The notes: generated from the sequence alone by a model not told the origin. DNA of 18,566 nt from Vicinamibacteria bacterium (GCA_025937075.1 JAICSD010000023.1:1-18566), one strand, 5' to 3'; positions 1-8,123 are shown, counted from the stretch's first letter. Program-made: numbers and translations.

Positions 1-281
1 AGGGCGCCAGTCTCGCGGCTGTCGCCGGGGCCGAGATACCCCACGATGTTGATGCCCGGACAATCGCTATGCAGCTCGAATGGATCCGACGCCATCGTGT
101 GCGGGCGGACGTCGTTGTTGACGAACATGACGTGTCCCCATGCCTTGATGCGCACCTCTGCGGGCGCGACGCCGGAGGCGCCGATCACGACCGTGGCATC
201 CGCGGATGATGGGGCGGACGGATTCGAACCGCATCCGAGCGCGGCCAATGCCGCAAGGATGACTACGTGCCGCACACGCAT
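1..281 (-). CDS. Cupredoxin-like lipoprotein (3' end cut by window edge)
   Basis: The minus strand reads from an ATG at 281 to the left edge without a stop, giving 93 residues. It begins MRVRHVVILAALAALGC, a basic n-region, hydrophobic core and lipobox (LGC, Cys17), so the protein is probably a lipoprotein anchored outside the cytoplasm. After a Ser/Pro/Ala linker there is a beta-rich stretch (TVVIGASGVAPAEVRIKAWG), then FVNNDVRPHTM, the strand-loop seen in plastocyanin/azurin-type domains where the His is a copper ligand. Further on come an H-x3-C-P motif (HSDCP, about residues 76-80) and LGPGDSRETG. The remaining ligands would lie in the missing C-terminal part, so copper binding is inferred. 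No Shine-Dalgarno sequence precedes the ATG. Instead a TAGACT box sits 6 nt upstream, which suggests a leaderless message. The gene is divergent from the coiled-coil gene at 370. I am confident of the reading frame and fairly confident of the fold. Confidence 0.8.
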   Translation of the reverse strand, partial: MRVRHVVILAALAALGCGSNPSAPSSADATVVIGASGVAPAEVRIKAWGHVMFVNNDVRPHTMASDPFELHSDCPGINIVGYLGPGDSRETGA

Positions 282-287
282 ACGCGC

Positions 288-293
288 AGTCTA
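288..293 (-). promoter_or_regulatory. Candidate -10 box (TAGACT) for the cupredoxin gene
   Basis: On the minus strand TAGACT is followed by exactly 6 nt and then the ATG at 281. This places the expected transcription start at or next to the start codon. No convincing -35 hexamer lies 16-18 bp upstream. The call rests on the box's position and on the same geometry recurring at two other genes in the window. Confidence 0.4.
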
Positions 294-357
294 CAGGATT
301 CGCCGGGACAGGTATGGGAATGGAAACACCAGCAACCTCGTCCGTCCTCGATGAGGC

Positions 358-363
358 TATGCT
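358..363 (+). promoter_or_regulatory. Candidate -10 box (TATGCT) for the coiled-coil gene
   Basis: TATGCT is followed by 6 nt (CTGACC) and then the ATG at 370. There is no Shine-Dalgarno-like purine run before this ATG, so a leaderless transcript would explain the arrangement. I see no good -35 hexamer at the usual distance. Confidence 0.4.
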
Positions 364-369
364 CTGACC

Positions 370-1254
370 ATGCCGGCGCGCACACTCGAGGCGCAGATCG
401 ATCGGTTGTATCAGCTTCCGCTCGACGAGTTCACGGCCGCCCGGAACGCGCTTGCGAAGGAGTCGGGCCGAGACGCGGCGCGCGTTCGGGCGGTCCAGAA
501 ACCGTCCGTCGCCGCCTGGGCGGTCAACCAGTTGTACTGGCAGAAGCGGGACGCCTGGGACGCACTCATCGCCGCGGCCGAGAGCGCGCGCCGCGCGCAC
601 AAGGCCGTGCTGTCGGGTCGATCGGCAGATGTGCGGGCATCCAGCGAGGTCCACGAGGAGTCCGTCGAGGCGGCGCTCAAGGCTACGCTGGCGCTGCTCC
701 AGAGCTCGGCACATCCCGTCACCGATGCGACGCGCCAGCAGATCGCGACGACGTTGCGTGCGCTGCCGGCAAGTGAAGAAGCTGGACGGCTGACGCATGC
801 GCTGCAGCCTGGAGGCTTCGAGATGCTCGCGGGCGTTGCGGTCGGAGGCAGCGCAACGAAGCACACGCCCGCGCCGAAGCCGGCGGGTCCGTCCAAAGAC
901 GAGGCGGCACCACGATCGAAACAGGACGTGCGCGCGCTGACACGCGCACGCGAGGCGGCGTCCTCGACCGCGCGCGCGCTGCGCGAGGCGGAACAGGCTG
1001 TGCGGCGCGGGGAGTTCGAGATCGCGCGGACGACGCGCGAGGAGAAGCGCGCGAGCGAAGCGGCCGAAAAGGCCCGCGACGCCGTCGCGCGCGCCCAGGC
1101 CGAATTGAAGGACGCGGAACGCGAGCACGCCGCGTCGAAGGATGCGCGCGAGACGGCCGAACAGCGCGCCCGTGAAGCCGAGCACGCGCTCGCCGCCGCC
1201 CGGACACGGCAGCAGTCGGCGGCGGCAGCCCTGCAGAAACTGGAGGAGGACTGA
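370..1254 (+). CDS. Uncharacterised protein with conserved N-terminal domain and C-terminal coiled coil
   Basis: The protein has 294 residues and no signal peptide or membrane segment, so it is probably cytoplasmic. The N-terminal region (about 1-60) carries LPLDEFTAARNALAKESG followed by KPSVAAWAVNQLYW. From memory this pattern occurs in uncharacterised bacterial proteins, including actinobacterial ones, but I know of no assigned function. Residues 60-165 are predicted helical and Ala-rich. A Pro/Lys-rich linker (about 165-185) leads to roughly 105 residues of charged Ala/Arg/Glu-rich helix, most likely a long coiled coil, running to the C-terminus (LQKLEED). The ATG at 370 is the first start in the conserved region and has a TATGCT box 6 nt before it. 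The end of the gene contains the ribosome-binding site of the oxidoreductase, with only 3 nt between the stop and that GTG, so the two are probably co-transcribed. Function is unknown; a scaffold or nucleic-acid-associated role would be a guess. Confidence 0.85.
   Translation: MPARTLEAQIDRLYQLPLDEFTAARNALAKESGRDAARVRAVQKPSVAAWAVNQLYWQKRDAWDALIAAAESARRAHKAVLSGRSADVRASSEVHEESVEAALKATLALLQSSAHPVTDATRQQIATTLRALPASEEAGRLTHALQPGGFEMLAGVAVGGSATKHTPAPKPAGPSKDEAAPRSKQDVRALTRAREAASSTARALREAEQAVRRGEFEIARTTREEKRASEAAEKARDAVARAQAELKDAEREHAASKDARETAEQRAREAEHALAAARTRQQSAAAALQKLEED
1242..1250 (+). promoter_or_regulatory. Ribosome-binding site fixing the GTG start of the oxidoreductase
   Basis: GGAGGAGGA lies inside the last codons of the upstream gene, 7 nt before the GTG at 1258. 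It supports this unusual start codon. No ATG lies in frame nearby, and this start gives an intact Tat signal. Confidence 0.75.
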
Positions 1255-1257
1255 TAC

Positions 1258-2415
1258 GTGCCTGTCGAACGCACACCCCGACGCCATTTCCTCGAAACCT
1301 GCGCAGCGGCCCTGGCAGCCGCCGCGTGGCCTTCCCCATTGGGTGCGTTCCCGCGCGTGCAGGGGAAGCCGGTGCCGCCGCGGATTCGCGTTGCGGCGAT
1401 CGGACTGAATCACAGCCACATCTACGGGCAGGTCGATGCCGTGCGACGCGGCGGCGGGGACCTCGTTGCCTTCTACGCCCCCGAACGCGATCTCGCAGCG
1501 GAGTTCGCCCGCCGCGTCCCCGGCGCAAAGCTCGCCGGCAGCGCCCGCGAGATCCTGCAGGATCCGAGCATTCAGCTCATCGTGAGCGCGTCGATTCCGA
1601 ACGAGCGCGCGCCGCTCGCCATCGACGCCATGCGGCACGGCAAGGACGTCATGGTCGACAAGCCCGCGGCGACGACGCTCGAGCAGCTTGCGGAGCTCCG
1701 TCGGGTGCAGGCGGAAACCCGGCGCATATTCTCGGTGCTCATCGAGCGGCACGAGAGCAAGACGATCACGAAAGCCGGCGAGCTGGTGAAGAACGGCGCG
1801 ATCGGACGCGTCATTCAGACGGTCGGACTCGCTCCGCACCGGATGGATCCCGCGCATCGGCCTGCGTGGTTCTTCGAGCGCGAGAAGTATGGCGGCATCC
1901 TCTGCGACCTGGCGTCGCACAACATCGACGCCTTCCTTTTCTTTACGGGATCGACCAGCGCCTCAGTCGTGGCCTCGCAGATTGGCAACGTGCACCATCC
2001 GCAATATGCGGGCCTCGAGGACTTCGGCGACGTGATGCTGCGCGGCAACGGCGGCGGCGGCTACATCCGCGTCGACTGGTTCACGCCCGGCGCACTGAAC
2101 ACGTTCGGCGACGGCCGCCTGACCATTCTCGGGACCGACGGCTACATCGAGCTGCGGAAGAACGTCGACATCGGCGGGCGCTCGGGCGGCAACCACTTGT
2201 TCCTCGTCGATCAGAAGCAGATCCAGTACGTCGACTGCTCCGCTGTTCCGCTCACGTACAGCACTCGGCTCGTGGACGACGTCCTGAACCGAACCGAGAC
2301 CGCGGCGTCGCAGGCGGAGACGTTCCTGGCGATGGAGCTGGGGCTGGAAGCGGAGCGACAGGCGAAACGAGTGACCCTGGAGCCTGTGGCGCAGCCGTTC
2401 CCTACTCGTACCTGA
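1258..2415 (+). CDS. Tat-exported Gfo/Idh/MocA family oxidoreductase
   Basis: The product has 385 residues and starts at GTG. The N-terminus TPRRHFLETCAAALAAAAW is a twin-arginine signal (RRHFLE plus hydrophobic Ala run), so the protein is probably folded with its cofactor and exported. Residues 42-160 form the Rossmann domain. The usual GxGxxG loop reads GLNHSHIYG (49-57), a departure that may affect which cofactor binds or how tightly. DKPAA (134-138) corresponds to the family's EKP motif with its catalytic-region Lys. The C-terminal alpha/beta domain contains GGILCDLASHNID (212-224), matching the family pattern GG-x3-D-x3-H-x2-D with the likely active-site His221. The family performs NAD(P)-dependent redox chemistry on sugars and related compounds; the substrate here cannot be read from sequence. 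The gene is apparently coupled to the coiled-coil gene upstream. Its last 14 bp overlap the end of the convergent permease gene, leaving no room for a separate terminator. Confidence 0.9.
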   Translation: MPVERTPRRHFLETCAAALAAAAWPSPLGAFPRVQGKPVPPRIRVAAIGLNHSHIYGQVDAVRRGGGDLVAFYAPERDLAAEFARRVPGAKLAGSAREILQDPSIQLIVSASIPNERAPLAIDAMRHGKDVMVDKPAATTLEQLAELRRVQAETRRIFSVLIERHESKTITKAGELVKNGAIGRVIQTVGLAPHRMDPAHRPAWFFEREKYGGILCDLASHNIDAFLFFTGSTSASVVASQIGNVHHPQYAGLEDFGDVMLRGNGGGGYIRVDWFTPGALNTFGDGRLTILGTDGYIELRKNVDIGGRSGGNHLFLVDQKQIQYVDCSAVPLTYSTRLVDDVLNRTETAASQAETFLAMELGLEAERQAKRVTLEPVAQPFPTRT

Positions 2416-5086
2416 GCGCCTCGACGGGATTGATGCCGAGCGCGCGGCGAAGGGGAATGCACGTGGCGGTCAATCCGGTGGCGGCGAACAGCACGATTGC
2501 ACCGCCGAAGGTGACCGGGTCGAGCGCCGGTATCCCGAAGAGCAATGACCCGAGCACCCGGCTCGCGGCGGCAGCGAGCAGCAAACCGATCCCGCAACCG
2601 ATGGTCACCAGCCGCATGCCTTCCGTGAGCACCATGCGGATGAGATCGCCGCGTCCGGCGCCGAGCGCGATCCGCACGCCGATCTCGCGCGTGCGGCGCG
2701 TGACGAGATAGGCGGTGAGCCCGTAGATGCCGATGCCCGCGAGGAGGAGGCCGACAATGCCGAGCGTGGCCGCAACAGCCGTCGCGATTCGGAGCTGGGT
2801 CACGACCGGACCTGCTTCCTCCTCGAGCGTTCCGGTGCTCAATACAGGAAGCCGCGGATCCATGGTCGCGACGACGGAGCGAAGCTCGCGCGAAATCCTC
2901 TGACTGGATGTCGTGCGCGCCAGGATCTTCACCGTGGACATGTACTGCTGCTGCAGTGGAAGGTAGACGAAGGGACGCGGCGAGCGGCCGTTCACACCTT
3001 TCAGATCCCGGGCGACACCAATGACCGTGAGCGGAATGCCGGGCACGCGGCGGCCGGGCGCGCCGAGCTCGATCAGCATCGGCTGAAACAGGATTTGTCG
3101 CCCGATCGCCTGCTGCGGAGAAATGCCGCGCCAGAATCGCCGGACGGCCGCTTCGCCGAGAATCGCCACGCGCTCGCCATCGGTCGAGTCCGCGTCGTTG
3201 AACTCTCGACCGGCGAGGAGAGGAATCCGCATCGCCGAGAGATACCCGGGTGTCACGACATTCCCGAGAGTGTCGAAGAACGGCCGCCCGTCGGGCGCAA
3301 TCTCGCCAGGAACCGTCACTTGAAAGCCCGTCACGCCGCCTGCCGGCGACGCATACGCGAGCGCCGCAGCAGCGACCTGCGGCATCTGCCGCACGCGCGC
3401 CATCAAATCTCGCGCGAACACCGGTCCCGTTGTTCTCGAATACCCTGCGAGCGAAAGGTCGAGTGCGGCGGTTTCCACGCCGCGAGGATCGAATCCCTGC
3501 TCGACCGACCCCGCCCTCAGCATCGCGCGGGACAGCAGCCCTCCGACCACGCCGAGGAGCACGCTGAAGGCAATCTGCGCGATGACGAACGCGCGCCGCA
3601 GGCGGACCGATCTCGAAGGTCCCTGTTCGTCGGCTTTCAGGATCGACAAGACGTCGACGTGCGAGGCCTGCAGCGCCGGCGTCAGGCCGAACGCCACCGC
3701 CGTCACGAACGACAGTCCCATCGCGAACGCGACGACGCGTCCATCCTGGACGAGTGCGACGTCGGCAGGCAGCGAGAACGACGGAAGCACGCGCAGGATT
3801 GCCGCGTTCATCACGCGCGACAGCACAATGCCCGCTGCCCCGCCGAGACCGAAGAGCAGCACCGTTTCCGTCATCAGTTGCCGCACCAGACGCGCTCGTC
3901 CCACGCCGAGCGCGAGCCGGATCGCAATCTCGCGCCGGCGCGCGGTTGCCCTCGCCAGCAGCACACCAGCCACGTTCGCTGACGCGATGATCAACACCAA
4001 CGTCACGATCGCCATGAGCAGAGCGAGAAAGCCGCCGACGAGAATGCGGACTCCGGCGGGAATCGGCGAGGAGCGCGAGACCGTCAAGCGGACGCCGCGC
4101 GGCTGTGCGCCGGTGTCCTGTGCGCCGAATCCCGACGAGCGACCCGCTTCCAGGCTGAAGCCGATTGCCTGCAGCTCGGCTGCAGCTTCTGAAGCCGATA
4201 CGCCCGGCCTGAGCCGTCCGCCCACGAGCGCGAAGTCGAGCGGCCGCGGCCGATCGGCAGGGACCCATACGTCAGGCGCCAGCACCGTGTTGCCATGAAA
4301 CGCCTCGGCAGCAACGCCAACGATCGTGTAAGGTCCGTCGTTCAGCCGCAGCGATTTGCCGATCACTGACGGGTCGCCACCGAACTGCCGGCGCCAGAAA
4401 CCATGACTCAGGACGATGACAGCAGCGGCATCGTCGTCGCCAAACACGCGTCCTGCCGCGGGCGCCACTCCAAGCGCCGCGAAATAATTCGGCGACACGC
4501 GATTGGCGAACACCGCCTCCGCGACGCTCTGGCCGGGAAGGCCCGTAAGGCTCATCGGCGTGAGATTCAGCTCGTACGCGTAGACCTTCTCGACGAGCGT
4601 GACGCGATCGCGAATCTCGAGGTACTGCGCGTACGGGATCGACTCGACGCCGACCTCCTCCATCGATCGATTGATGTCGATCAGCCGGTTCGGGTCCGCC
4701 ACCCCTGGTGCCGTGCGCAGCAGCAGCGTGTTGGCCGCCGTAAAGACGGTCGTCCCGGCGCCAATGCCGATCGCAAGGGAACACGCCGCGGTTGCCGCGA
4801 AGAGCGGATTGCGGCGAAGCAGCCGCGCAGCATGCCGCAGATCCCTGGTGGCATCGTCGATCCACCGGAAAGATCGTGCGTCGCGGTGCAGATCCTTGGC
4901 CTGCTCGACGCCGCCGAACGCGCGCCTGGCGGCCCGCCGCGCTTCGTCAGCCGTCATGCCTCGACGTTGAAACTCCTCCTCGAGCAGCCCGAGGTGTGAT
5001 GCGATTTCGCGGCTCATGTCCGCTTCGGGGCGGGCCACGCCAAGAGCATTCATCAATCTGAGAAGGAATCGTCGATAGGCTGCCAT
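2402..5086 (-). CDS. ADOP-type orphan ABC permease (MacB/FtsX-like), prefix domain 1
   Basis: The protein has 894 residues and is the third gene of a PadR-ADOP-ADOP operon. Residues 1-80 are a soluble Arg/Glu-rich prefix (permease prefix domain 1). Next come a transmembrane segment (about 95-120), a periplasmic MacB-type domain (about 125-340), three segments near 349-375, 405-430 and 452-472 with the FtsX coupling region ARRREIAIRLALGVGRARLV, then a second half. That half has a segment at 499-520, a second MacB-type domain (about 530-760), and three final segments with the matching region RRTREIGVRIALGAGRGDLI. Duplicated MacB/FtsX halves with a prefix and no ABC ATPase define the ADOP group. 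The substrate is unknown; export, lipoprotein handling or signalling are all possible. A weak ribosome site (GGTGAG) precedes the ATG, which lies 15 bp after the upstream permease stop. The 5' end is nearly identical to that gene over 134 bp. Confidence 0.92.
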   Translation of the reverse strand: MAAYRRFLLRLMNALGVARPEADMSREIASHLGLLEEEFQRRGMTADEARRAARRAFGGVEQAKDLHRDARSFRWIDDATRDLRHAARLLRRNPLFAATAACSLAIGIGAGTTVFTAANTLLLRTAPGVADPNRLIDINRSMEEVGVESIPYAQYLEIRDRVTLVEKVYAYELNLTPMSLTGLPGQSVAEAVFANRVSPNYFAALGVAPAAGRVFGDDDAAAVIVLSHGFWRRQFGGDPSVIGKSLRLNDGPYTIVGVAAEAFHGNTVLAPDVWVPADRPRPLDFALVGGRLRPGVSASEAAAELQAIGFSLEAGRSSGFGAQDTGAQPRGVRLTVSRSSPIPAGVRILVGGFLALLMAIVTLVLIIASANVAGVLLARATARRREIAIRLALGVGRARLVRQLMTETVLLFGLGGAAGIVLSRVMNAAILRVLPSFSLPADVALVQDGRVVAFAMGLSFVTAVAFGLTPALQASHVDVLSILKADEQGPSRSVRLRRAFVIAQIAFSVLLGVVGGLLSRAMLRAGSVEQGFDPRGVETAALDLSLAGYSRTTGPVFARDLMARVRQMPQVAAAALAYASPAGGVTGFQVTVPGEIAPDGRPFFDTLGNVVTPGYLSAMRIPLLAGREFNDADSTDGERVAILGEAAVRRFWRGISPQQAIGRQILFQPMLIELGAPGRRVPGIPLTVIGVARDLKGVNGRSPRPFVYLPLQQQYMSTVKILARTTSSQRISRELRSVVATMDPRLPVLSTGTLEEEAGPVVTQLRIATAVAATLGIVGLLLAGIGIYGLTAYLVTRRTREIGVRIALGAGRGDLIRMVLTEGMRLVTIGCGIGLLLAAAASRVLGSLLFGIPALDPVTFGGAIVLFAATGLTATCIPLRRALGINPVEALRYE
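4800..4933 (-). repeat. Near-identical 5' segment shared with the neighbouring permease (copy 1)
   Basis: This 134 bp within the prefix-domain coding region aligns without gaps to 7488-7621, with 9 mismatches by my count (about 93% identity). The rest of the two genes has diverged considerably more at the protein level. The pattern fits tandem duplication followed by gene conversion or strong constraint on the prefix. Confidence 0.8.
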
Positions 5087-5101
5087 ATCGACTCACCGCA
5101 C

Positions 5102-7774
5102 CTATTCGCGCCGGAGAGCCTCCACCGGATCGATCTGTGACGCCCGTCGTACTGGCACGTAGCACGCGGCCAGACCGATCGCCACGAACAGCAGAATCGT
5201 CGCGGTGAAGGTGACCGGATCGATCGGCGGAATGCCGAACAGGAATGCCCCAAGCACATGACTGACGCCAGCCGCGGGCAGCACGCCGATGCCGGCGCCG
5301 ATGAGCGTGAGCCACAGACCGTCGCGCAGTATCATGCGGACCACATCGGCTCGCCGGGCGCCCAGCGCGATCCTGATCCCGATCTCACGTGTCCGGCGCG
5401 TGACGGCGTACGCCGTGACCCCATACACGCCGAATCCCGCCAGCAACAGCCCGATGACGCCAAGGCCGCCCGACACGGTGGCGACGAGACGCTGCGGTAT
5501 CAGGCCCACAGCGACGGAGTCTTCGAGCGTCCCCGAGCTGGTGATGGGCAGATTCGGATTGAGAGACTCGAGCAGTGCACGGATTTGATTGGCGATGCGC
5601 TGTCCGCGGTTTGTCCGTGCGACGATCGTCAGGTTCGATGTGTACTGCTGCTGCAGCGGCACGTACACGGAGGGACGCGCCACTCCGTCCATCAGGCTCG
5701 TCGACTGCACGTCACGAGCCACGCCAATGACGAGGAGCGGCTTCAGCTGTGCGGCGCCCTGTCCCCTTCCCTGCCGCAAGTACTGGCCGATGGCGTTCTG
5801 CGCAGGCCAGAACTGCCGCGCGGCCGAGTCACTGACGATCGCAACGGGCTGTGTTTCGGCGCGGTCGACCGCGGAGAAGTCCCGTCCGCTGGTGAGGGAG
5901 ATCCGGAGCGTCGCGAAGTAGCCTGGTTCCACGACATTCCAGTCGACATTGAAAGAGGCTGCCGACGCGCCTGGAATCTCGACGGCTTCTCTCCTGACCT
6001 CAAACCCTCCCGGAACGCTGCCCGCCATCGTCACACTCTCCACGTCCGGAAGCTCGCGGATCCGATCGATCAGTTCCCGCACGAAAGTGGGCCCGGTGGC
6101 GGCGGTATAGCCGGCCTGTGACAGCTCCACGGTGGCGAGCTCGACACCACGCGCATCGAAACCCGGATCGATCGACGTCGCCCGCTGCAGCGCCCGCGCG
6201 AACATACCGCCGACGATGACGAGCACGATGCTGAGCGTCACTTGGGCGATGACGAATGCGTTGTGCAGACGGAGCCGGCCTACGAGTCCCGCATCGCTGC
6301 GTAGTCCGGGCAGGACATTCGCCTTCGACGCTTGCAGTGCTGGCGCCAGGCCCGACAGGAGTGACGCAAGCAATGAGAGGCCCACCGTGTACGCGATCAC
6401 ACGACCGTCGAGGGCGAGCGACAGATCCACGGGAAACGGCATCGCCGGCAGCAGCGACGCGATCGCGGACATCAGGATTCGGCCCAGGATGAGAGCCGCG
6501 GCGCCGCCACACACGAAGAGAAGCACGCTTTCAGCCAGCATCTGCCGGACGAGCCGTGCCCGTCCGGCGCCAATCGCGACCCGCAGTGCCATTTCCTGCC
6601 GCCGGGCAGCGCCACGCGCGAGCAGCGCACCGGCGACGTTCGCGCACGCGACAATCAGGACGAAGGACGCGATCACGGTAACGAGCGCCAGCAACGCGGC
6701 GATCGGTCCGCTGTTTCCAGGCACGCGCGACATGGCCATCACCCGCAAACCAGCTTCCCGGTTCTGTTCCGGATATTCGCGCTCCAGTGCCCGGCCTATC
6801 ACGTCCATCTCGGCGTCCGCCTGCGACACCGACTGGCCTGGCTTCAGGCGCGCCCCAATGAACAACCAGTGGACCGCGCGGTCGGCCAGCGCGTGCGCGC
6901 GTTCCGCGGTAAGGACCGATGCCATGCTGATGGGGACCCACAGGTCGATCGCGCGCACGCCGGTCCCATGAAACCCTTCAGGCGCAACGCCGACGACGGT
7001 GAAGGCGTGTGCGTTGAGCGTCAATGCCCGGCCGACGACGGACGGATCGCCGTTGAACCGTCGACTCCAGAAGCGGTGACTCAGCACAACAACCGGACTC
7101 GCTCCCGGCTGCTCGCTATCCGTCGATCCGAACAAGCGTCCGGCGGCCGGAACGGCGCCGAGCGCGGTGAAATAGTTGAGCGTGACGAGGCTGCCGAACA
7201 CGCTCTCCGCTTCCATCCCGGTGTTGAAGCCCCCAAGACTCATCGCCTGAGGAAAGCGCGAATACGCGTAGACCGCATCCAGCGCCCGGCTGCGCTCACG
7301 AACGTCCACGTAATTCGGGTAGGAGCTCGGACCGAATCCACCGCGAGCCCGGGTCGCGCCGATATCGACGAGATGGTCCGGTTGCACGACGCCCGGCGGC
7401 GGTTGGAACAGAAGCGCGTTCGCCAGGCTGAATGCCGTCGTGTTGGCGCCGATGCCAATGGCGAGCGACAGTACGGCTGTCAGGGCAAAGAGCGGATTGC
7501 GGCGAAGCAGTCGCGCCGCGTGCCGCAGATCCCTGGCGGCATCGTCGATCCACCGGAAAGACCGCGCGTCGCGATGCAGGTCCTTGGCCTGCTCGATGCC
7601 GCCGAACGCGCGCCTGGCGGCGAGCCGCGCCTCCGCTTCAGACATCCCGCGCCGCCGGAATTCGTCTTCAAGCAGCGCCAGGTGCGACGACATCTCACGG
7701 GCGAGGTCGGATTCGCGTCCACCGGGCCGGAAGGCATTGACGAGCCTGCAGAGAAACCGTCTGACGGCACCCAT
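5102..7774 (-). CDS. ADOP-type orphan ABC permease (MacB/FtsX-like), prefix domain 1
   Basis: The 890-residue protein has the same architecture as its downstream neighbour. It has a prefix domain 1 (about 1-80, containing FGGIEQAKDLHRDARSFRW), a first transmembrane segment (about 95-120, LSLAIGIGANTTAFSLANAL), a MacB-type periplasmic domain, a three-segment FtsX block with ARRQEMALRVAIGAGRARLV, then a second segment, periplasmic domain and FtsX block with RRTREIGIRIALGARRADVV, ending PVEALRRE. It should sit in the inner membrane with two large periplasmic domains. No ATPase gene lies in the window, so any energy coupling must come from elsewhere or be absent. The ATG at 7774 lies 1 bp after the PadR stop (TGA-C-ATG), so translation is probably coupled to the regulator; GAGGG lies upstream. 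The transported or sensed molecule is unknown. The gene is a tandem paralog of the one at 2402-5086. Confidence 0.93.
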   Translation of the reverse strand: MGAVRRFLCRLVNAFRPGGRESDLAREMSSHLALLEDEFRRRGMSEAEARLAARRAFGGIEQAKDLHRDARSFRWIDDAARDLRHAARLLRRNPLFALTAVLSLAIGIGANTTAFSLANALLFQPPPGVVQPDHLVDIGATRARGGFGPSSYPNYVDVRERSRALDAVYAYSRFPQAMSLGGFNTGMEAESVFGSLVTLNYFTALGAVPAAGRLFGSTDSEQPGASPVVVLSHRFWSRRFNGDPSVVGRALTLNAHAFTVVGVAPEGFHGTGVRAIDLWVPISMASVLTAERAHALADRAVHWLFIGARLKPGQSVSQADAEMDVIGRALEREYPEQNREAGLRVMAMSRVPGNSGPIAALLALVTVIASFVLIVACANVAGALLARGAARRQEMALRVAIGAGRARLVRQMLAESVLLFVCGGAAALILGRILMSAIASLLPAMPFPVDLSLALDGRVIAYTVGLSLLASLLSGLAPALQASKANVLPGLRSDAGLVGRLRLHNAFVIAQVTLSIVLVIVGGMFARALQRATSIDPGFDARGVELATVELSQAGYTAATGPTFVRELIDRIRELPDVESVTMAGSVPGGFEVRREAVEIPGASAASFNVDWNVVEPGYFATLRISLTSGRDFSAVDRAETQPVAIVSDSAARQFWPAQNAIGQYLRQGRGQGAAQLKPLLVIGVARDVQSTSLMDGVARPSVYVPLQQQYTSNLTIVARTNRGQRIANQIRALLESLNPNLPITSSGTLEDSVAVGLIPQRLVATVSGGLGVIGLLLAGFGVYGVTAYAVTRRTREIGIRIALGARRADVVRMILRDGLWLTLIGAGIGVLPAAGVSHVLGAFLFGIPPIDPVTFTATILLFVAIGLAACYVPVRRASQIDPVEALRRE
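7488..7621 (-). repeat. Near-identical 5' segment shared with the neighbouring permease (copy 2)
   Basis: This is the partner of 4800-4933 at an offset of 2688 bp: 134 ungapped positions with 9 mismatches by my count. It covers the end of the prefix domain and the entry to the first transmembrane segment (WIDDAARDLRHAARLLRRNP). Confidence 0.8.
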
Positions 7775-7775
7775 G

Positions 7776-8123
7776 TCAGCCCTCGTTCAACAGGAGCTTG
7801 TCGACGAGGCCGGCGAGGCGGCGCCAGCGCTGCGTCTCCTTCTGTAAACCTCGCACGCCGGCTTTCGTGATGCCGTAGTACTTGGCCTCGCGGTTGTTCT
7901 CCGTTCGCTGCCAGTTCGCTTTTATCCAGCCCTTCTGCTCGAGCCGCACCAGCGCGGGATAGAGCGTTCCCTGGTTGAGGACGAGCGACGACTCGCCGAC
8001 CTGCTCCAGACGCGACGCCAGTCCGTACGCGTGCTGCGGCCCCATCGTGTCCAGGGCGCGCAGGACGATGAGATCGAGCGTCCCCTGGAGCAATTCCACA
8101 CGGTCGTTCGCTTTACTTGGCAT
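7776..8123 (-). CDS. PadR family transcriptional regulator (operon leader)
   Basis: The product has 115 residues. It shows the PadR winged-helix pattern: ELLQGTLDLIVLRAL at the N-terminus (residues 10-24), an AYGLASRLEQVG helix, the recognition-helix region NQGTLYPALVRLEQKGWI, and a wing with KYYGITKAGVRGL. A short C-terminal helix (about 90-115) should mediate dimerisation. PadR proteins are usually repressors that bind their own promoter and respond to small molecules or stress. The reading frame is open further upstream to 8447, but the ATG at 8123 places the conserved LLQGTLD motif at the usual distance and lies just downstream of a TTGACA-type promoter. The gene ends 1 bp before the first permease, so it probably controls itself and both ADOP genes. 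The divergent amidohydrolase operon shares its upstream region and could also be affected. Confidence 0.92.
   Translation of the reverse strand: MPSKANDRVELLQGTLDLIVLRALDTMGPQHAYGLASRLEQVGESSLVLNQGTLYPALVRLEQKGWIKANWQRTENNREAKYYGITKAGVRGLQKETQRWRRLAGLVDKLLLNEG

Noticed and set aside
67..1920. 617-codon minus-strand open frame across three genes
   Set aside because: It is Arg/Gly-rich, has no domain pattern and lies antisense to the well-supported coiled-coil and oxidoreductase genes. Long antisense frames are expected at this GC content.
2211..4268. 685-codon minus-strand frame
   Set aside because: It is an alternative frame within the first permease, without recognisable motifs.
2402..5086. 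Assignment of the permeases as true MacB or LolC/E exporters
   Set aside because: MacB carries its own ATPase domain, and Lol permeases have a partner ATPase gene. Neither is present here, and the duplicated halves with a prefix fit the ADOP group better.
2402..7774. Tandem permeases as an assembly duplication artefact
   Set aside because: Only the 5' segments are nearly identical. The remaining sequence has diverged, lengths differ (894 and 890 residues) and each gene has its own start context.
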